In this document: positions 1 to 8,182 of the stretch, piece after piece
Layout of the letters: each line of letters begins with the position of its first letter
Numbering within the stretch: the stretch's first letter is position 1
NCBI GenBank assembly: GCA_049613665.1
Contig: JBMZCV010000086.1
Coordinates: 1 to 20,316 of the forward strand
DNA from: JBMZCV01 sp049613665
GTDB lineage: Bacteria; Bacteroidota; Bacteroidia; Chitinophagales; UBA2359
DNA: 20,316 nt
Direction of reading: 5' to 3'
Program-made: the position numbers and the translations under genes
The notes under the pieces: model-generated
What the model was told of the DNA's origin: nothing
Databases searched by the model: none
The model's input: only the letters and a program-made list of their open reading frames with translations

Positions 1-416
1 ACAAAAAAAGCGTTAAGCACAGAAACCTGTTTGAGCGATTTTGAAAAAGTATTTGTTTTTTCGAAAAAATCGAGTAAACAAGTCAAAAGTATGCTTAACA
101 ACAAATTTAAGCGAGTTTTTTCTGTGTAGTTTTTTTTGTGACAAAAGGCGTTAAGATTTTTAAACAGTCTTGACTTTTTTTGGTTCGTTTTTTTGGTCAA
201 GCAAAAAAATGAACAACAGCCGAAAAGCGGGCTGCCTGAAAGACATAAAGACAAGACTACATAATATTTTTTAAAGCATACAAAATAACTATTAAACAAG
301 TTTTGTCATTAAAACATCAAAGCGGAAATAGCTGTGTATATTTATTTTTGTCTGACTACTTATTGTAAAAAAATTTCGCAAAGCCACTTTTTTTCTTTAT
401 TTTCGTATCAAAAAAA
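1..416. other. Non-coding left edge with nested inverted repeats
   Basis: No credible gene is seen. The stretch is extremely T/A-rich and holds nested inverted arms: 1-9 pairs with 131-139 (nine bases, perfect), 18-25 with 119-126 (cacagaaa/tttctgtg), and 28-42 with 66-80 (imperfect). An alternative 8-bp pairing joins 12-19 and 92-99. A second motif, gcgttaag, occurs at 10-17 and again at 148-155. The stretch around 165-205 has a short cttgac/gtcaag inverted pair between T-runs. This looks like a dispersed repeat or the end of one, but I cannot name it. A weak promoter-like box lies at 343-350. Confidence 0.5.
343..350 (+). promoter_or_regulatory. Possible Bacteroidota -7 box (TATTTTTG) for the lipoprotein gene
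   Basis: TATTTTTG fits the TAnnTTTG -7 consensus of the Bacteroidota primary sigma factor and lies about 67 bases before the ATG at 417. No clear TTG -33 element is seen at the right distance, so this is weak in such an AT-rich region. Confidence 0.2.
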
Positions 417-1187
417 ATGAAATTTATCATCCAAATCTGCTGCCTTTTTCTGCTGCTTTCGAGCTGCGAAAACACACCTTTAATGCAGCAAAATACTACC
501 GCCTTGAGTCCAGAAGATAGCCTTATTTTGATTGAAAAACAAATAGATGATACGAGGCTTAATATCTTGCCATCACAACAAATTTCCACTAGCGATGTTT
601 ATATTTATCCTATCGGTAGTGCCTTGAAAAAAAGTAGAGGGAGCTCTTATAGCAAAAAAGGCAGTAGTTATCGCATCTGGAATTTGATTTTTTACAATTT
701 CAAAACCAATGAAAAACGCACTTTGTTTAGCGATAAAGTGCCAATAATTGAGGAATATCCGAATGAAAATGACTTTCAGTATATGTATAACAGAGAAATC
801 GCTTATGATAAGTTGAAAAAAACACGCAAAGACAAGCTGTTTTACAAAATTGTGGATACAGATTTTAACAAAAATGGCGTGATTGACTATGCCGACCCAA
901 GTAATTTGTTTATGAGCGACTTGAATGGCGAAAATTTCACAAAAATCAGTCCTGCCAACATTGATTTGCGAACATGGAAGTTTATGGATTCGACAAAAAA
1001 TGTGATTGAAATAACAGGTTACCGAGATAGTGACGAAAATTTGAAATTTGAGAATGATAAAGATGAACACGTCATTTTATTGCTGAACTTAAATAATTTG
1101 CAACAAAAAGTTGATGTCTTTCCTAGTGATTTTCAAAACAACTTGAAAGAAATTTATATCAAAAACAAAGGAAAATATGAAAAATAG
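417..1187 (+). CDS. Putative lipoprotein with EF-hand-like calcium loop
   Basis: A 256-residue protein I do not recognise by name. The N-terminus is a lipoprotein signal: two charged or polar residues, a hydrophobic stretch and a lipobox LSSC ending at Cys17, so it should be lipid-anchored in the envelope. Residues 147-157 read DTDFNKNGVID, a DxDxNxxGxxD loop of the EF-hand/dockerin calcium-binding type, followed by a SDLNG turn. A second acidic stretch, DSDENLKFENDKD (about 204-216), resembles a degenerate second loop. Similar acidic loops occur in Bacteroidota lipoproteins with beta-propeller-like repeats, but too little is present here to claim a propeller. The 3' end overlaps the next gene by 11 bases (1177-1187), which suggests co-transcription and translational coupling. 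Lipoprotein status is seen; calcium binding is inferred; the role is unknown. Confidence 0.8.
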   Translation: MKFIIQICCLFLLLSSCENTPLMQQNTTALSPEDSLILIEKQIDDTRLNILPSQQISTSDVYIYPIGSALKKSRGSSYSKKGSSYRIWNLIFYNFKTNEKRTLFSDKVPIIEEYPNENDFQYMYNREIAYDKLKKTRKDKLFYKIVDTDFNKNGVIDYADPSNLFMSDLNGENFTKISPANIDLRTWKFMDSTKNVIEITGYRDSDENLKFENDKDEHVILLLNLNNLQQKVDVFPSDFQNNLKEIYIKNKGKYEK

Positions 1188-1953
1188 CTTTATTTATGAT
1201 TTATTGGAAGAAAAAGTAGCTCAATTTAATCAACCAAATTTCATTGAAAATGACCCAATTTCTGTGCCACATCAATTCACGAAATTGCAAGATATAGAAA
1301 TTATCGGTTTTTGGACGGCTGTTTTGGCATGGGGAAGGCGAAATACAATTATCAAAAAATCGCAACAATTGGTTACTCTAATGGATAATGCTCCTTATGA
1401 CTTTATTTGCAATCATCAGGAAAGCGATTTGAAGCCTTTTTTGCAGTTCAAACACCGTACTTTCAATGCGACAGATGCGTTGTATTTTGTCGCTTTTTTC
1501 AAAGATTTTTATAGTAAAAACAATAGTCTCGAAAACGGTTTTTCGGCTTTTTTAACCGAAAATGATGCTCATGTTGGTAATGCTTTGGAGGGTTTTCACG
1601 ATTTATTTTTTGGCTTGCCTGACTTTCCACATCGCACACGAAAACATATTGCTACACCAGCTCGAAAATCTGCTTGCAAACGCATCAATATGTTTTTGCG
1701 GTGGATGGTCAGAAACGATAATGCTGGTGTAGATTTTGGCTTGTGGAAAAATATTGAAATGTCGCAATTGTTGTGTCCGCTAGATGTTCATGTTGCTCGT
1801 ATTGGTCGCAAATTGGGCTTGATGCAACGCAAGCAAAATGATTGGAAAACAGTATTGGAATTGACTGAAAAACTTCGAACTTTTGATGCTAAAGACCCTG
1901 TAAAGTACGATTTTGCACTCTTTGGTATGGGCGTAATGGAAGAAAGCTTTTAA
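1177..1953 (+). CDS. TIGR02757 family protein (DUF2400)
   Basis: A 258-residue cytoplasmic protein matching the TIGR02757/DUF2400 family, which is widespread in Bacteroidota and of unknown biochemical function. Recognisable family blocks are NDPISVPHQF (25-34), FWTAVLAWGRRNTI (45-58), the RKHI...P..SACKRINMFLRWMVR stretch (155-179) and CPLDVHVARIGRKLGL (200-215), ending with DPVKYDFALFGMGV (240-253). The length is normal for the family. The KR-N-FLRWM block followed by a P-L-D-x-H segment is reminiscent of the helix-hairpin-helix DNA glycosylase fold; that is my inference and not an established activity. The start ATG lies inside the end of the lipoprotein gene. The gene converges with the pseudouridine synthase gene, only 14 bases separating the two stop codons, and no hairpin terminator is visible between them. 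Confidence 0.9.
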   Translation: MKNSFIYDLLEEKVAQFNQPNFIENDPISVPHQFTKLQDIEIIGFWTAVLAWGRRNTIIKKSQQLVTLMDNAPYDFICNHQESDLKPFLQFKHRTFNATDALYFVAFFKDFYSKNNSLENGFSAFLTENDAHVGNALEGFHDLFFGLPDFPHRTRKHIATPARKSACKRINMFLRWMVRNDNAGVDFGLWKNIEMSQLLCPLDVHVARIGRKLGLMQRKQNDWKTVLELTEKLRTFDAKDPVKYDFALFGMGVMEESF

Positions 1954-1967
1954 TTTTTCTTGTTTGA

Positions 1968-2873
1968 CTACACCTTTTTTCTAGGGTTATATTTTGGCAA
2001 ATGTCGCAATTGTAGAACTTCTTTTGCAGACAGATAACGCCAACGGCCACGAGGTAGATTTTTTTTCGTGAGGCCAGCATATAGCACTCTGTCTAAGCGT
2101 TTTACTTCATAGTCTAAATGCTCGAAAATGCGTCTTACAATTCTATTGCGACCGATATGAATTTGAATACCTACTTCTCTCTTATCAGCAACATCGGCCA
2201 CATAATTTATTTCATCGACTAAGGCTTTTCCATCTTCGAGTGTCAAACCTTTTCGGATAGCTTCTATATGGTGTTTTCTCACTTCTTTGTCCAATACTAC
2301 ATGATACATCTTGTTGATTTCGTAGCTTGGGTGAGCGAGTTTTTGCGTCAGTTCGCCATCATTCGTAAATAGCAACAAGCCTGTTGTATTTCGGTCTAGT
2401 CGCCCCACAGGATATAGCCGTTCATTAGAAGCATTCGCAATGAGCGACATAACAGTTCTTCTATCTTTATCATCTTTTGTTGTAGTGATAAAATTTCGTG
2501 GCTTATTGAGTAAAACATATACTTTTTTCTCTGGCGAGACCGTTTTTCCCTTGCATTTCACAATTTGATTAGCTTGCACACGATAGCCCATTTCTTTTAT
2601 CACTTCGCCATCTACTGTCACATCGCCAGCCTTAATGATTTCATCTGCTTTTCGACGAGAGCAAATGCCCGAATGAGCAATATATTTGTTCAATCGCATA
2701 CCTGTATTTTCTATTTCCCTAGCATCGCTATTGTTAAAAATATTAGTCGGTGTTTTGATATGCTTTGACTGTGTTTGTGGCGAATAAGTTTTGACGTTAT
2801 CTTTTGTTGTTTTCGACGTTCTCTTAAATTTTTTTGACTTAGAACGATATTTCGCTGATTTTTTCTTTTTCAT
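1968..2873 (-). CDS. Pseudouridine synthase, RsuA/RluB family
   Basis: A 301-residue enzyme converting a specific uridine in ribosomal RNA to pseudouridine. Residues 1-57 are a lysine/serine/threonine-rich, probably disordered extension. Residues 59-105 form an S4 RNA-binding domain (MRLNKYIAHSGICSRRKADE). The catalytic domain follows, with LNKPRNFITTT (122-132), the signature PVGRLDRNTTGLLLFTNDGE (155-174) with Asp160 as the expected nucleophile, and the C-terminal GRNRIVRRIFEHL (241-253). S4 plus GRLD...TGLLL places it in the RsuA/RluB/RluE/RluF group; the S4 domain with a charged extension fits RluB-like 23S enzymes of this phylum best, but the exact target base cannot be read from sequence. 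The first in-frame ATG is used; a start at Met59 would lose the extension but keep the S4 domain. A TAnnTTTG box lies about 118 bases upstream. Confidence 0.93.
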   Translation of the reverse strand: MKKKKSAKYRSKSKKFKRTSKTTKDNVKTYSPQTQSKHIKTPTNIFNNSDAREIENTGMRLNKYIAHSGICSRRKADEIIKAGDVTVDGEVIKEMGYRVQANQIVKCKGKTVSPEKKVYVLLNKPRNFITTTKDDKDRRTVMSLIANASNERLYPVGRLDRNTTGLLLFTNDGELTQKLAHPSYEINKMYHVVLDKEVRKHHIEAIRKGLTLEDGKALVDEINYVADVADKREVGIQIHIGRNRIVRRIFEHLDYEVKRLDRVLYAGLTKKNLPRGRWRYLSAKEVLQLRHLPKYNPRKKV

Positions 2874-2990
2874 GTTTACTAAAATTTTGTTTTGGGATAT
2901 TTCACACTAATTAGCCAAACAAGAGAAATAAATTGCCCTGAAAAGGCTGTTGGATTTTCTAACTTCTATGTTTGTGTTAAATAAAACATG

Positions 2991-2998
2991 CAAAGTTA
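2991..2998 (-). promoter_or_regulatory. Possible -7 box (TAACTTTG) for the pseudouridine synthase gene
   Basis: On the minus strand this reads TAACTTTGCATG, an exact TAnnTTTG match in the 177-base gap before the pseudouridine synthase gene. No good TTG is seen at the -33 position. The size of the gap also argues for a separate transcript from the xth gene. Confidence 0.35.
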
Positions 2999-3050
2999 TC
3001 AAAAACTATTCTATTATTTCTGCTTTTTTTTAAGTGCAAAACAATAACAT

Positions 3051-3833
3051 TTAAACAGCGTCTTCTAAAACCAATGAAACAGGGCAATGGTCAGAGTGTT
3101 TTATTTCTGTCAGAATATCGGCATCTTGTAAGCGACTTTCCAGATTTTTGCTGATAGCCAAATAATCTAATCGCCAGCCTTTGTTTCGTTGTCGTGAAGT
3201 AGCTCGATAGCTCCACCAACTATATGTTTGCTGTTCTGGGTGCATATGCCGAAACGAATCTGTGAAGTAGTCATTGAAAAAAACATCTAGCCATGCTCGC
3301 TCTTCTGGCAAAAAACCAGATGTTTTTTTAAAGCGTTTGGGAGCATGAACATCTATTTCTTCGTGAGCAATATTGTAGTCGCCAGCCACAATAAGATTTG
3401 GGTTTTCTTGCAATATTTTTTGGCAATAAGGAAAAAAGTCGGCTAAAAATGTCATTTTGAAACCTTGTCGTTCCGAACCTGAACTTCCCGAAGGCATATA
3501 AACGCTCATAACCGAAAAATCATCGAAATCGACACGCAAAATGCGTCCTTCTGCATCATAAGCCGCTATGCCACAGCCATATTCGATATGTTTAGGTTGT
3601 ATTTTTGTCAAAATGCCAACGCTGCTATATCCTTTTTTCTTGGCACTATACCAATAACATGAATAGCCCAAATTTTCAAAGAGTTGATTATCAATTTGTT
3701 CTGGTTGTGCTTTTGTTTCTTGCAAGCACACAATGTCTAAATCGCTATCGGCCAGCCACTCGACTAAACCTTTTTTGATAGCTGCACGAATACCGTTGAT
3801 ATTGTAACTAGCTATTTTAATATTTTTACGCAT
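3051..3833 (-). CDS. xth: Exodeoxyribonuclease III (AP endonuclease)
   Basis: A 260-residue exonuclease III of the EEP (endonuclease/exonuclease/phosphatase) fold, acting in base-excision repair by cutting at abasic sites and trimming 3' ends. The family motifs are all present: SYNINGIRAA (9-18), CLQETK with metal ligand Glu39, VYMPSGS (111-117), GDYNIAHEEID with Asp152 and Asn154, WSYR (207-210), WRLDYLAIS with Asp223, and SDHCPV with Asp248 and His249. The length is normal. The start follows the hydrolase gene by only eight bases on the same strand, so the two are probably co-transcribed. Confidence in the family is very high; its preference for double-strand ends over abasic sites cannot be judged. 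Confidence 0.96.
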   Translation of the reverse strand: MRKNIKIASYNINGIRAAIKKGLVEWLADSDLDIVCLQETKAQPEQIDNQLFENLGYSCYWYSAKKKGYSSVGILTKIQPKHIEYGCGIAAYDAEGRILRVDFDDFSVMSVYMPSGSSGSERQGFKMTFLADFFPYCQKILQENPNLIVAGDYNIAHEEIDVHAPKRFKKTSGFLPEERAWLDVFFNDYFTDSFRHMHPEQQTYSWWSYRATSRQRNKGWRLDYLAISKNLESRLQDADILTEIKHSDHCPVSLVLEDAV

Positions 3834-3841
3834 TTTATTTT

Positions 3842-4795
3842 TTATTTCACTTTTTTGACAATAAAAAAGCCATCTTCTCCTTGCTTCTGATACAGTGGCA
3901 TCAAAATCATACCATCAACAGGTGAGCATACTACACCATTTTTGTCGGTAGCCAATATTTCGCCTTTTTTTACAGTCATAAAATTAGTATATCCTTTTTT
4001 CATTTCAAAATTGTCGCTCGGCACTATTGCATGACGATATGAAAACTCCACTATTTGGGGCAAATTTTCTCCTATTTTGTGCAAAAGACGATAATGAGCA
4101 TCATAATTTGGCACATCTTTTTTGTTGATACAACCAATATTGCAAAGTGTGAGCCAAAGAGCAGATTCCATTCTATCTACTGCCAAAGGGTCGTCATGTT
4201 GGCCAGCCTCAAAGCAAAAAGAAGTCATATCAAAATCGTTGAAAAAGTGCATAGTTGTGCCTTTAATCACTGTTTCCAACCCAATTATTGTAGGCACATT
4301 GAGGCGTGCTGCCCAATGTTGGCTTTCTCCATTTTTGGTAGCAATGCTGTAAGCACCGCCTTTTTTGGCCGAAAAAGTATGCAAATCGAGCAAAACCATA
4401 TTTCTGTTATGATAATGCTCTTTAAACTCATTTCGATATTTATAAAATCTATTTAACAATTCCTTTTGTTCCAATTCTTCGCTCATTTCTAAAGCGTGTG
4501 TAGGCGTATTAAAAATGAGTTCTGTTTTTTCTTTATCCCATTGTCTATTCAAATCTACATCAATAAATCGTTTTTGCTGTTTTACTGCTCTTACATTGCC
4601 TGTAAGCCCAAGAAAATGGCCGCAAAAAGGCACATTTAAGGTTTTCAATTGCCGAAATACTCGTTTTAAAGCATAAATGCCAGCAGCTTCATTGCCGTGT
4701 ATCGCAGCCATAACAACGAAAAAAGGGCCATCTTTTTGGCCTTTATGCAATCCTAACAAACGTTTTATACTAGGTAAAGTTTGATAATTATTCAT
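3842..4795 (-). CDS. Succinylglutamate desuccinylase/aspartoacylase family protein
   Basis: A 317-residue zinc hydrolase of the M14-related AstE/AspA family. Visible active-site elements are HGNE (33-36; zinc ligands His33 and Glu36), GNVRA (66-70), DLNRQW (81-86), the third zinc ligand His139 in LLDLHTFS (135-142), and FCFEAGQH (193-200), whose Glu196 is the likely catalytic base. The C-terminal 60 residues contain a small beta domain with VKKGEILA and SPVDGMILMP (about 275-300), typical of this family. The substrate is not determined; no arginine-succinyltransferase genes lie nearby, so I would not call it AstE. It sits between rmuC (94-base gap) and xth (eight-base gap), an arrangement suggesting an operon with repair genes but no obvious functional link. 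Confidence 0.88.
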   Translation of the reverse strand: MNNYQTLPSIKRLLGLHKGQKDGPFFVVMAAIHGNEAAGIYALKRVFRQLKTLNVPFCGHFLGLTGNVRAVKQQKRFIDVDLNRQWDKEKTELIFNTPTHALEMSEELEQKELLNRFYKYRNEFKEHYHNRNMVLLDLHTFSAKKGGAYSIATKNGESQHWAARLNVPTIIGLETVIKGTTMHFFNDFDMTSFCFEAGQHDDPLAVDRMESALWLTLCNIGCINKKDVPNYDAHYRLLHKIGENLPQIVEFSYRHAIVPSDNFEMKKGYTNFMTVKKGEILATDKNGVVCSPVDGMILMPLYQKQGEDGFFIVKKVK

Positions 4796-4889
4796 AGATT
4801 TAATTTATAGGGTTTGAGTTTTTTAAGGTTTAGTAAGCTACGATATATTTAGCCAAACACAGGAACTGTATGAATGAATGCTTAAACAC

Positions 4890-5948
4890 TTATCGTTTAT
4901 TGTTTTTATCTATCGTAAAAGCTTCATATTGCCCACCTTGCTTGCCTTTGCTAATTTTGAAAATGTCTTTGTCTATTTTTGCAAACTCTTTTGTGGCTTG
5001 ATGATACATGTTGATACTTGTACCCAAATTTTTGCCTATTTTATGCAAAAAAGTTTCATAAGCTGTCAAATGTTGGCCTAAAGCATCTATTTTTTTCAAT
5101 ACTTCTTTTATCGATTCTTCAACCTCTAAGGCTTTCAAAGCATGCAAGATGGTTTGCAAATAGGCATAAAAAGACATAGGCGATACAATAATCACCTTTT
5201 TCTGAAAAGCATAAGCTATCATGTCTTTATTGGCCATATTTTCGCTATTAATCAAATAGTGATAAACTCCTTCTGCTGGCACAAACATTAAAGCAAAATC
5301 GGTTGTGTTTTCGACTGGCCGAATATACTTTGACGTTTCATCTATCCGAGCTTTCACATCGGCTGCAAACTGCCGTTCTAGTCTTTTTTTAGCTATTTTG
5401 TCGCTCGTCGTTTGCATCTGATTATATTTTTCGAGCGAAAACTTCGAGTCTATTGGCACTATTTTATCACGAAAAAAAACGGCAGCATCTACTATTTCTT
5501 TGTTTGAAAAGCGATATTGCATTTTATATTGGTTTTGGCCCAAGACGCTGGCGAGCGAAGCTTCCAAAAAATACTCGCCCAAAATGCCTCTTTGTTTTGG
5601 ATTTTGCAATATCTTTTCGAGGCTTTTCATTTGCTCGGCAAAACCCAAAATTCGTTTATTAGTATGCTCTAGCTGCATCAATTTTCCTGTGATGTCTTGT
5701 ACCAAATGCTGGCTATTGCTATTTTGTTCCAACAAATTTTGGGACGTGTGCCGTTGTTGTGTGAGCATTTGCTGTGTCAAAGTTTCGGTACGTTGCTGCA
5801 TCTCTTTTCGCATTTCGGCAAGTAGCTGCAACATCATTTCGTTGGAACTGCTGTCGGCTGTTTGTTTTCTGCTTACTAGCAAAAAAATGATAAATGCCAA
5901 CATAAAAATGATAAAAACGACGCTATATAAAAGTGCTTGTTCCGACAT
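4890..5948 (-). CDS. rmuC: DNA recombination protein RmuC
   Basis: A 352-residue RmuC-family protein, linked in Escherichia coli to limiting recombination at inverted repeats and thought to have a nuclease-like fold. The N-terminus has one membrane helix (about 8-26), then a glutamine-rich coiled-coil region (about 36-115), then the RmuC domain (about 116-320). Family hallmarks are KQRGILGEYFLE (118-129), KIVPIDSKFSLEKYN (162-176), LMFVPAEGVYHYLI (220-233) and VIIVSPMSFYAYLQTI (252-267). It is somewhat shorter than the E. coli protein, mainly at the C-terminus, which is common in this phylum. It lies 65 bases after aroE and 94 bases before the hydrolase gene on the same strand. An inverted-repeat-related recombination factor next to many inverted repeats is curious but may be coincidence. 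Confidence 0.94.
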   Translation of the reverse strand: MSEQALLYSVVFIIFMLAFIIFLLVSRKQTADSSSNEMMLQLLAEMRKEMQQRTETLTQQMLTQQRHTSQNLLEQNSNSQHLVQDITGKLMQLEHTNKRILGFAEQMKSLEKILQNPKQRGILGEYFLEASLASVLGQNQYKMQYRFSNKEIVDAAVFFRDKIVPIDSKFSLEKYNQMQTTSDKIAKKRLERQFAADVKARIDETSKYIRPVENTTDFALMFVPAEGVYHYLINSENMANKDMIAYAFQKKVIIVSPMSFYAYLQTILHALKALEVEESIKEVLKKIDALGQHLTAYETFLHKIGKNLGTSINMYHQATKEFAKIDKDIFKISKGKQGGQYEAFTIDKNNKR

Positions 5949-6013
5949 AATATTTAAATATAAAAAAACTTAATGACTAAGGCTGTTTAGTGCAAAAAAA
6001 ATCGCAAAAAACA

Positions 6014-6757
6014 CTACTTTTCATCTTCATTCCAAATTTGCCATGCTTTTTCGGCCTGTAAATGTAGCATTTCTAAACCATTTTTTATAATTGCTCCTTG
6101 TTGCTTGCCGTATTTCAAAAATGTTGTTTCGGCAGGATTATACACCAAATCGTATAAAAAATGCTTTTTTGTAAGATATTGATAAGGCAAATCTGGACAA
6201 GATTTTATGTTTGGCGACATGCCCAAAGGCGTTGTATTGACAATCAAAGTATATTTTTGTAGCAAGTTTGCATCAATATCTTCGTAGGCAAATTCGTTGG
6301 CTTTGGGTTTTCGAGAAACCATCTTGTATCGAATATCACATTTTTCCAACACATATTTCACGGCTTTTGCTGCTCCGCCTGTTCCCAAAATCAAGGCATT
6401 TTGATGATGTGTCTGCAACATGGCTTTCAATGATTTTTCAAAACCATAAACATCTGTGTTGTAGCCTTTGGTTTTTCCATTTTGGCTAATTTTTATGGTA
6501 TTTACTGCACCAATTTTTGCGGCAGCTTCATCTACTTCATCTAAAAATGCAAAAATTTTTTCTTTATATGGAATCGTGACATTTAACCCAACCATATTTT
6601 TATGTTGTGCCAATAAAATTGAAAGTTCATTAATATTGGCCAAAGGAAACAGTTCATATTGTTTGCTTGTGATGCCTAAAGCCTCAAATTTTTTAGTAAA
6701 ATAAGCTTTTGAAAAAGAATGGCTTAGTGGATAGCCAATAAGTCCGTATAATTGCAT
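6014..6757 (-). CDS. aroE: Shikimate dehydrogenase (NADP-dependent)
   Basis: A 247-residue shikimate dehydrogenase reducing 3-dehydroshikimate to shikimate in aromatic amino-acid synthesis. Substrate-site residues are in GYPLSHSFS (8-16; Ser12 and Ser14), NVTIPYKE (59-66; catalytic Lys65), GAVNTI (83-88; Asn86) and NTDVYGF (100-106; catalytic Asp102). The nucleotide-binding loop is GTGGAAKA (125-132), followed by VSRK (147-150), a typical NADP-preferring basic patch. NTTPLGMSP (174-182), YDLVYNP (202-208) and NGLEMLHLQA (226-235) complete the family pattern. The length is slightly below the usual 260-280, as often seen in Bacteroidota. The start ATG is preceded by about 320 bases without a gene, so it probably begins a transcript that continues into rmuC. 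Confidence 0.96.
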   Translation of the reverse strand: MQLYGLIGYPLSHSFSKAYFTKKFEALGITSKQYELFPLANINELSILLAQHKNMVGLNVTIPYKEKIFAFLDEVDEAAAKIGAVNTIKISQNGKTKGYNTDVYGFEKSLKAMLQTHHQNALILGTGGAAKAVKYVLEKCDIRYKMVSRKPKANEFAYEDIDANLLQKYTLIVNTTPLGMSPNIKSCPDLPYQYLTKKHFLYDLVYNPAETTFLKYGKQQGAIIKNGLEMLHLQAEKAWQIWNEDEK

Positions 6758-6860
6758 AGATATAGTTTTTTTATGAAAATGAGTATTTTTTAACAGCTAT
6801 TCTCGCTTTGAAATAAAAAAACATTTGCTTGTTTTTCTGTGTCAGCAATTAGTTTTTAAG

Positions 6861-6977
6861 ACCTTTTTTTATCAAAAGTTTAAACATACTATTTTTTTTA
6901 GGCTAAGGAGACCAATATTTCCTATTTTTATGGCCTTTTGAACTGAAAAATAGTATGTTTCCCCTATCAAAAAAGGT
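6861..6977. repeat. Nested inverted repeat, possible structured RNA or miniature element
   Basis: Outer arms acctttttt (6861-6869) and aaaaaaggt (6969-6977) are perfect complements. Inner arms aaacatactattttt (6882-6896) and aaaaatagtatgttt (6946-6960) are a perfect 15-bp pair. The 49-base apical region begins around ggctaaggag and contains only short further pairing. Being symmetric, it could be a structured leader for aroE on the minus strand or a small non-autonomous element. No target duplication is evident. Confidence 0.5.
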
Positions 6978-7020
6978 TTCTTTTGTTAAACCGAGAATAA
7001 CTGATTTTTTAACCAAAAAA

Positions 7021-7058
7021 AGCGATAACTTCAGATATAAATTTCTGAAATTATCGCT
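7021..7058 (-). terminator. Rho-independent terminator after queA
   Basis: Arms agcgataacttcaga (7021-7035) and tctgaaattatcgct (7044-7058) pair with a single wobble or mismatch around a short A/T loop. On the minus strand the hairpin is followed directly by a run of T (complement of A 7015-7020). It lies 22 bases after the queA stop codon. Confidence 0.75.
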
Positions 7059-7080
7059 TGTTTATTTTTTTAGTAAAAGT

Positions 7081-8130
7081 TTAGATAATCAACATCGCAT
7101 CTCCATAGCTAAAAAAGCGATATTCTTTTTTGACAGCTTCTCGATAAGCTTTTTGAATAAGGTCGTAGCCACCAAAAGCCGAAGTCATAATGATTAAACT
7201 CGTTTTTGGCAAGTGAAAGTTCGTAATCATAGAATTGGCAATATTAAACTCAAAAGGTGGATGAATAAACAAATTTGTCCAACCTCGTGCTACTTTCAAA
7301 GTTTGGGTAGCCGACACCGCCGATTCGATACTTCTCATAGCTGTTGTGCCTACTGCACATACTCTCTTATTGGCTAGTTTTGCTTTATTTACTACATTGC
7401 AAGCCTCCTGATTGATGCTAAAATATTCAGCATCCATTTTGTGCTTCGACAAGTCTTCTACTTCTATATTTCGAAAAGTGCCAAGACCAATATGCAAGGT
7501 AAGTTCTGCAAAAGTTACGCCTTTTATTTCGAGGCGTTTCATGAGTTCTTTGTTGAAATGCAAGCCAGCCGTTGGTGCTGCTACTGCTCCTTCTTCTTTT
7601 GCAAAAATGGTTTGATAGCGTTCAGTATCTAGCTTTTCGGGTTTGCGTTTGATATAAGGAGGCAAAGGTGTGATGCCCAAACTTTTCAAAATCCTTTTGA
7701 AATCAGCATCTTCGCCTTCATACAAAAATCGGATAGTTCGGCCACGAGAAGTCGTATTGTCTATTACTTCGGCTACTAAGGTGTTTTCTGGGCCAAAATA
7801 CAATTTATTGCCAACTCTTATTTTTCGAGCAGGATCTACCAATACGTCCCAAAGCCGATTTTTAACATTCAATTCTCTCAACAAAAATACTTCTATTTTC
7901 GCTCCTGTTTTTTCTTTCTTGCCATACAAACGAGCAGGAAAAACTTTTGTGTTGTTTAAAATCAAGGCATCATCTTCGTCAAAATATTCTAAAGCATCTT
8001 TGAACTGACGATGTTCGATAGTTCCCAAATCACGATTGACAACCATCAAGCGAGAGCCGCCTCGATGTTTGGCTGGATATTGAGCAATTAAATGTTGTGG
8101 TAAATCAAATTTAAATTCTGATAGCTTCAT
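7081..8130 (-). CDS. queA: S-adenosylmethionine:tRNA ribosyltransferase-isomerase
   Basis: A 349-residue QueA, transferring and isomerising the ribosyl part of S-adenosylmethionine onto 7-aminomethyl-7-deazaguanine at tRNA position 34 to make epoxyqueuosine. The full family pattern is visible: MKLSEFKFDLPQHLIAQYP (1-19), ALILNNTKVFPARLYG (55-70), ITPLPPYIKR (153-162), RYQTIFAKEEGAVAAPTAGL (171-190), TLHIGLGTF (211-219), VGTTAMRSIES (260-270), NFHLPKTSL (304-312) and the C-terminal FFSYGDAMLI (339-348). The length is normal. Other queuosine genes are not in the window. A terminator follows, so it appears to be a single-gene transcript. The promoter candidate at 8296-8326 would give a leader of about 160 bases containing one copy of the 27-bp palindrome. 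Confidence 0.97.
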   Translation of the reverse strand: MKLSEFKFDLPQHLIAQYPAKHRGGSRLMVVNRDLGTIEHRQFKDALEYFDEDDALILNNTKVFPARLYGKKEKTGAKIEVFLLRELNVKNRLWDVLVDPARKIRVGNKLYFGPENTLVAEVIDNTTSRGRTIRFLYEGEDADFKRILKSLGITPLPPYIKRKPEKLDTERYQTIFAKEEGAVAAPTAGLHFNKELMKRLEIKGVTFAELTLHIGLGTFRNIEVEDLSKHKMDAEYFSINQEACNVVNKAKLANKRVCAVGTTAMRSIESAVSATQTLKVARGWTNLFIHPPFEFNIANSMITNFHLPKTSLIIMTSAFGGYDLIQKAYREAVKKEYRFFSYGDAMLII

Positions 8131-8182
8131 GCAAATAAGCGTTTTTTTTATCTTAAATATTATTTTTTTCTGTCTATATATA

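Larger units (their letters stand above)
6758..7080. other. Intergenic region with nested inverted repeat and queA terminator
   Basis: No gene is seen between aroE and queA. The gap holds a two-helix inverted repeat (6861-6977) and, closer to queA, a terminator hairpin (7021-7058). No TAnnTTTG box for aroE was found on the minus strand. Confidence 0.5.

Noticed and set aside
573..1070. 165-codon frame opposite the lipoprotein gene
   Set aside because: It is antisense to a convincing lipoprotein gene, and its residue pattern is what the reverse strand of that gene would give.
3842..4795. Naming the hydrolase astE
   Set aside because: The active-site motifs define only the broad family, and no other genes of the arginine succinyltransferase pathway are present.
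1968..6757. The rmuC-hydrolase-xth-pseudouridine synthase block as a new defence or repair system
   Set aside because: All are common housekeeping genes with intact catalytic motifs; tight spacing alone (eight bases between two of them) does not show a joint function.
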